Shown here one piece after another: positions 63,460 to 64,000 of a DNA stretch of 64,000 nt (its first letter is position 1; each line of letters begins with the position of its first letter). Source of the stretch: Planctomycetaceae bacterium (GTDB lineage: Bacteria > Planctomycetota > Planctomycetia > Planctomycetales > Planctomycetaceae); assembly GCA_002726205.1 (NCBI GenBank), contig PBSL01000013.1:70096-134095 (forward strand). The letters are read 5' to 3'. The notes beneath the pieces are model-generated. The model made no database searches. It saw only the letters and a list, made by a program, of their open reading frames with translations, and was not told where the DNA came from. A program made the translations under genes and the position numbers.

Positions 63460-64000
63460 TCACTCGTCCCCTGTCCCGCCGAGCTCCTGATAGCCAGCAT
63501 CCGCCCCACTCCGATAGCCATCATCAGGCCCGCCCCCGCCCCGCCGGGCCCACCAGATACCCGCCAGCAGCAGTGGTATCCCTGAGAGATTCATGGCAAT
63601 TCCTATCAGTGCTTCAAAAGGCGAATACAGGAACACGTGATAAAGAAACCATGAATAGAAGATCAGGTAGGCCGCCGGTACCAGCAGCGAGACCTGGAAA
63701 GGGCGTTCCCAATCCGGATGTTTTCGGCGCAGAACGGGTACGGCCAGCACGGCCAGCATGTAGAAAATACTCGAGGAAAAAATGATGTAATTGGTCATCA
63801 GGTCGAATATCCCTTTGCCCTGTTCCTTGAGTGATGGCACGTACTCGACCATCAGAGTGGAACCAATCAACAACAGGACTCCCATCCCGGCCTGGATGCA
63901 GATCGCGCGAGCGGGCGTGCGAAATCTCGGGTTCACGTCGCCCATCCACCTCAGCAGCGAATCATCGCGGCCTAGTGCGAAGGGCACCCTCGGTCCCAGC
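63460..64000 (-). CDS. Amino acid permease (APC family), C-terminal part
   Basis: The frame enters from the right edge and ends at 63460, giving about 180 C-terminal residues. It begins LGPRVPFALGRDDSLLRWMGDVNPRFRTPARAICIQAG, the loop typical of APC-superfamily transporters, followed by four membrane segments (GVLLLIGSTLM, IIFSSSIFYMLAVLAVPVL, LLVPAAYLIFYSWFLYHVFL and ALIGIAMNLSGIPLLLAGIWW) and a short glycine-rich tail. Most of the protein lies outside the window, so its substrate cannot be judged. The gene is convergent with the SelW-like gene, with 141 bases between them in which nothing was recognised. Confidence 0.88.
   Translation of the reverse strand, partial: LGPRVPFALGRDDSLLRWMGDVNPRFRTPARAICIQAGMGVLLLIGSTLMVEYVPSLKEQGKGIFDLMTNYIIFSSSIFYMLAVLAVPVLRRKHPDWERPFQVSLLVPAAYLIFYSWFLYHVFLYSPFEALIGIAMNLSGIPLLLAGIWWARRGGGGPDDGYRSGADAGYQELGGTGDE

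Overview
The window looks like chromosomal DNA of a planctomycete with high G+C. The evidence is two gene sets of the planctomycete cytochrome type (PSCyt1, DUF1549 and DUF1553) with DUF1501 partners, two large c-type cytochromes with beta-propeller domains, a giant surface protein with a planctomycete-style LEDRTLL N-terminus, and a lexA-imuA-imuB-dnaE2 SOS cassette. No tRNA, rRNA, CRISPR array, insertion sequence or prophage was seen.

Layout. Positions 1-22446 (minus) are one uninterrupted reading frame that runs off the left edge: at least 7482 residues of a secreted mosaic protein made of beta-helix repeats, Ig-like domains, CSLREA-like modules, Calx-beta domains and RTX calcium-binding repeats. 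Two short modules recur through it. Next on the minus strand come an M32 carboxypeptidase, an M81 (MlrC-like) metallopeptidase and the mutagenesis operon lexA-imuA-imuB-dnaE2 (22879-32541). Positions 32779-45730 are mainly plus-strand: a PSCyt/DUF1501 pair, an Eis-like acetyltransferase, and two tandem propeller-cytochrome paralogues, with a minus-strand HEAT-like secreted protein between them. Positions 45820-50480 hold a selD-senB operon (minus), an SDR/CMD pair (plus), and a MauE-like/rhodanese operon (minus) preceded by a structured leader. Positions 50670-57693 carry a second PSCyt gene, two DUF1501 genes and a PhyH-type dioxygenase. The right end has a sodium:solute symporter with a 38-residue companion, a large low-complexity membrane protein, a SelW-like gene and the end of an amino-acid permease.

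The most notable content is selenium biology. Two genes are read correctly only if an in-frame UGA is selenocysteine. In selD, Sec19 replaces the catalytic Cys; in the 71-residue SelW/Rdx-family protein at 63103-63318, Sec lies in a CxxU motif. Each UGA is followed at the distance expected for a bacterial SECIS by a perfect 6-bp hairpin whose loop contains GGUC. The selD gene is directly followed by a gene matching SenB, the selenosugar synthase of selenoneine-type pathways. The organism therefore probably makes selenophosphate for selenoprotein synthesis and for a selenium-containing small molecule. Conventional translation would truncate selD at the N-terminus and miss the SelW-like gene. 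A second notable region is the leader before the MauE-like/rhodanese operon: a 13-codon ORF with tandem Cys codons and a very strong ribosome-binding site, three hairpins and a strong terminator, suggesting attenuation.
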